DNA of 64,000 bases. Source: Parasponia andersonii (taxonomy: Eukaryota; Streptophyta; Magnoliopsida; Rosales; Cannabaceae). Numbering within the stretch: position 1 is the stretch's first letter; each line of letters opens with the position of its first letter. The translations under genes and the position numbers were made by a program. The DNA lies in contig JXTB01000072.1 of assembly GCA_002914805.1 (NCBI GenBank), positions 760,425-824,424 of the forward strand, written 5' to 3'. The notes beneath the pieces were generated by a model. That model saw nothing but the letters and a program-made list of their open reading frames with translations, had not been told where the DNA came from and searched no databases. Below, piece after piece: positions 60,091 to 64,000 of this stretch.

Positions 60091-62564
60091 TCATACATAC
60101 TTTAACAGCCACTCGAGGCTCTGTTGAATTTTAAAACGTCATCAGGCCCCTCAAAAACTAAGTTAAATATTATTACTAAAAAAAAAAATAGAATTTCTGG
60201 AACGGGAAAAAAGGCCAGGAAGCGCTCATTCGATTTATAAAATCTAAAATTAGATGATCGATTGTTGTAATGGAAACTTGTTAGTTTAGTACCGTTCATA
60301 CCTCTATGCATTCATGTAAATCACTGAATTTTGTTCTGACATGAGTCTGAAAAATCAAAAGAATAAATCAAAATTAGGATGAATACAATGCATCCAATGG
60401 GAAGACCCTTCCAGTACATATATACTTGTAAATAAAAAGTTCACAATCTTCTGAATCATAAAGAGAATCAAGTCAAATAAATGTGTATGCAATGTATCTA
60501 TGTTGAGAAATATACGAATATATATGACGTATACCTATATAAATACTGTATACATCTGCCTCGTACGAATGAAAATTTGGTATCATGAATCTTGTTCAAT
60601 TTAATATTACAAATATCTCTAAACAAAAAGAAAGAAGCCTTTACTTTAGAACAAGGTTGATACACAACACTTATTCGTACAAGTAAACGTCTGTCAAACA
60701 AACAAACGCTAGACATTTACCTCTATGACACGTTGAATGGCTGAATCAGTTTTGCCTTCTAAAGAAGCCAGGATTACTACTGCAGCTGCTACTGTTGAGG
60801 GCATGTAATACATCTGCAAACGCTCCGGTTGCAGCAGTTTTGCCAAGTACTTGGCCTTCTTCTCCACCTCTTCATCGGCTCTAGCGGCTTTTAGGTAGAA
60901 CCTGTAATTTAGTTTTCACACAACTTTTAAAATGTAGAGATGAAATATCACGCAACATGTTATACATGAAATTCCCATCTTAAAATGGTTTTATATATAA
61001 ACACATTTGTAATTATATGCATGTATGGAGAATGGAGGAATATATGAACTGAAAGGGGAGGGATTTAATAAAGTAGGATATTAGTGGGGTACCATAAGAA
61101 ATTGTAGATTGTGGGCACGAAACACTGGAAGTTGAGAACCTCCTGAACTAGCCATTCCATGGCAACCACTTCGCATCTGCTGTAGAGATTGCTTCCAACT
61201 AGGATATTCTTTTGCCGAACGCTGAAATGCCCAATTCAAAAAAGATGAGCGTATCTCCCACATATCAGTTTAGACATACACGCATAGCCAGCGCAGCTAG
61301 TTTAATATTGAAGAATGTTGGCTAGAGTATAATCTCTTATTTTAATTTGAGCAATTTTCAAATTACCAAGCATACTTGAAAAAGTCGAATTACCCCTTAA
61401 AACTTTTAATTTGAGCGACTTTCTCTGTAATTGGAAATTTCTCTGTTTTTCAGAACTTTTTTATAAATTAAAGTTTAGGGGACAAATTACTTTCAAGGGG
61501 TGTTTTATACGTACGAGGTTCTGTTCTCTCTCCTTCTCAATGAAATCGTCTAGGCCTAGGATTGTAACAAAACCAAATAAAAGAAAAACAAACCAAATAA
61601 AAGAAAAACAAAGTAAGTACCCGTTATAGGGCTGATTCTCTTCTATCCTGGTTGCCAACGCAAGACAAGCTATACCAACTATTTGAAGGGTCCTTTCGTT
61701 TTTGAAGAAGCCTTTGCTTAGAAATCGATCGAGCAGGCTAATTCCTAGGAACATGGTCTCCTGCTGAAGATCCTTTTCGTTGCAGCGCTGGTTGGTCAAA
61801 GCATGCGCATTGTTATTAATGAACACATCAGCAAAGCAACTATATTTAGAACATGTATACAAGTAGCATATAAAATGATTTGCACAATAATCGTACTAGT
61901 ATTTTGTTCTGGATTATAAATTTCAGGTTAAAGAAAATTTAGATTTTAAATACATTAATTATGCTGGAAATTTTGAATGAAGTGTATAGAATGTACCCTT
62001 GCAGTTTTAAATCAATTTCTAATGATTTAGAGCGATAACGGCCCACTACATCTACATGAGTATATAGTGACATGAGTATATATAATGACATGAGTGCAAT
62101 GGAGACGCGTATTGACCTCCATTGGGAAATTATTCGTATTGCAATTTGATCCGCTGCAGGCAAAATATTTGACCTCTAGCCATTGCACCAAAGCTAATTA
62201 CATGAAATATACATCACTTCTGAGCATGTTTCGTACATTTTAATTTAATTAAACTAAATGTATTAGTCAATCACGTGGGTCAAATTCCCCATAATAGGTA
62301 TTATCACGAATTAATATAATAAATTTTTAATCATGTCACCATATGTTCCTAAGGGGAATAAATAATAATATATTTTTCTACATTCCTTTTGGAAATTTTT
62401 AATCCGTTAATTGCCAATGTGTACGGGCATAAAAATAATCTCTTTTTGCAAAATCAATAGTTTCGACTGGAAAAAGAACACACGAGGGGTTACATACCAT
62501 ACCCGCTTGATCCCCACACGAGGACAACTGGTGAGCACAAATTCTCACACATATATAAAGTATA

Positions 62565-62619
<55 letters not shown>

Positions 62620-64000
62620 GTATAAATAGGAGTTACTCACGTCGCACGCCCTGAAGATTTGATATTAAATCATTAACATATATTGCATGCAACATTTTCT
62701 TTTCCTTTTTTTTTTTTTTTGCAATATTGAACAGTGATGTGATGGTACTGTGTATCGACGCCAATACTACATGCATGACCTGTTGAGTTTCGAACGTGTG
62801 TTACTTACGTGGCGTTAAGTTATTGGACACCCTAACACTCCTGGAAAAACGTCAATGTAGAATATATTTTCCCCTCTAATTAACTGAATCTTGTACTACT
62901 GTTCACCCCAAACGTGATCCCAACCCAACTGTCTTCACTGTAAAAAAATCGGCATAACGAAGCGATTTCCCAATTCTCTATTCTACATGTTCCTACTGCT
63001 ACGGCGATGAATTGAATTAACCGAACGCGTTTCAGGAACGTGAATGAGATAAACTCACCTCGATGATCCAATGGATCATAGTCCAGCGCTGGTGGATGAT
63101 GAGATTGGCGTACTCCGTCGTGGATGAGTACTCTTCCAAGTAGTCACGCAAAACCACGCGCCTCCTTTCTCTCTCTCTCAATATCTCATAGCTCTCTTCA
63201 TCCGCTTCATCTTCGAATCTCTCGTACTAATTACCAAATTTAAATTTTATAAAATTAAATAAAATACGAATACATATATAACATATTAATTAATCAATTA
63301 AATTCTCAAATTAATTTGGAAAAAAAGCTTAGCTTACTCTGGACTCATCCATGTACTCTTCGTTGAAGCTCGAAAGGAGTTCGATGTCTTGATGAGCAGA
63401 GGTTGATCTGACAAATCGATCTCTGTATTGAAAGAGCAACGAGAAGGTGAGTGAAGAAGCTGAGTCTCCTTCTGATCGCTCTGAGAATTCGCTACCAGAA
63501 TCTTCGAAAATTGATGGAGTGTAATCAGAGAAATCGAGCTCAGAATTTTCCAGGAAATTCTTGGAATATGCCGCTTCGGGATCAGTAGACGAAAAGTCGG
63601 AGTCAGAGTCATAGGAGAATTGCTCAGTACAAGCGAGCTCAGAGTCGATTCCGCCATGGCCGAGGCTGATCGTCTCCGGCTTCTGGTCGATGGTTGATTC
63701 GGAGTTGGAAACTTCGATCGAATTCTTAGCGTTGACGCAGAAGTCCAATTCCTCTGCTCTGTCGACGATTTCTTGGTTCGGCTTCTTCTCATGAGCTCTT
63801 TTCGATTCTGAAGCTGAAATGCAGGAAACGGCCTCGTTTTCCTTGATGTGATCATGATCCGATAATATTGCAGTGTTGAGATCTTCATAACCAGAAATTT
63901 GCTCAACGCAAGAAATCTCTGCTTTCGTAACAGCTTTAGAATCTTCTTCTTCGTCTTCTCCAATTTCCAGCTTCTCGCTCTTACTACTCTTCAAATTCAA
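60091..64000 (-). CDS. SDS: Cyclin SDS-like (SOLO DANCERS), 5' end outside the window
   Basis: Meiosis-specific plant cyclin; in Arabidopsis SDS with CDK activity is needed for homologue synapsis and bias in recombination. Minus-strand exons: 63338-64000 (open at the window edge), 63059-63226, 61621-61787, 61093-61221, 60721-60901, and a terminal 60091-60120. The N-terminal exon is acidic and Ser-rich ([20 protein letters not shown]), as in SDS. The cyclin box runs from [20 protein letters not shown] through [54 protein letters not shown] and [19 protein letters not shown] to [14 protein letters not shown]. All internal joins keep phase. The last exon is uncertain: SLEWLLKYV-stop is the family ending, but the usual dozen or so residues before it are out of frame (see findings). 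The gene is convergent with the BPA1-like gene. Confidence 0.85.
62572..62616. repeat. (TA)n microsatellite in an SDS intron
   Basis: About 22 TA units in the large second intron (between 61787 and 63059) of the SDS-like gene; no sign of a function. Confidence 0.9.

Noticed and set aside
61081-61263. 60-aa minus-strand frame starting with ATG
   Set aside because: It is an out-of-frame reading of the SDS exon at 61093-61221; the phase-correct reading gives the conserved cyclin sequence.

Overview
This is nuclear DNA from a flowering plant, almost certainly a eudicot. The evidence is AT-rich intergenic DNA, split genes with GT-AG introns plus one AT-AC intron, plant-only gene families (S-domain receptor kinase, PLATZ, SDS cyclin) and Ty3/gypsy and hAT repeats of plant type. 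The species cannot be named from the sequence. One scaffold gap (16114-16778) and one stray N (43701) show it is a draft assembly.

Layout: 1-4681 is repeat-rich intergenic DNA starting in what looks like the tail of an LTR. A 123-bp poly-C tract (4682-4804) lies just upstream of an intronless G-type lectin receptor kinase gene (4925-7330, +). From 7832 to 18816 lies a block of decayed Ty3/gypsy DNA made of two related elements, both with pol on the minus strand. One has a 3' LTR (7832-8627), an antisense Transposase_28-like ORF and the RNase H/integrase end of pol. The other has RNase H, RT, protease, gag and a 5' LTR (17909-18816). They meet near 13900. A LINE-type zinc-finger relic follows. 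NMD3 (21913-24560, -) is next, then a possible 83-aa gene (25237-25760, -), then about 7 kb of hAT/MITE/LTR-like DNA.

The second half holds four clear genes: a TAPT1/POD1-family membrane protein gene with 11 coding exons and one U12-type AT-AC intron (33180-39375, +); a PLATZ zinc-finger gene whose first coding exon is only ATG (48073-50083, +); a BPA1-like RRM protein gene with 6 exons (55781-59094, +); and a meiotic cyclin SDS-like gene running off the right edge (60091-64000, -). I built the exon joins by hand from splice signals, reading phase and family conservation.

The genes do not form a pathway: cell-surface signalling, 60S subunit export, ER membrane function in reproduction, transcriptional control, ACD11-type binding and meiotic recombination are all represented. 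The POD1-like and BPA1-like genes may be an old syntenic pair, because I recall their Arabidopsis relatives as neighbours on chromosome 1. No wholly new system was found. The most interesting points are the U12 intron, the chimeric retrotransposon with an antisense ORF, the poly-C tract, and two possible frame lesions in otherwise intact genes (POD1-like exon 4 and the SDS C-terminus).
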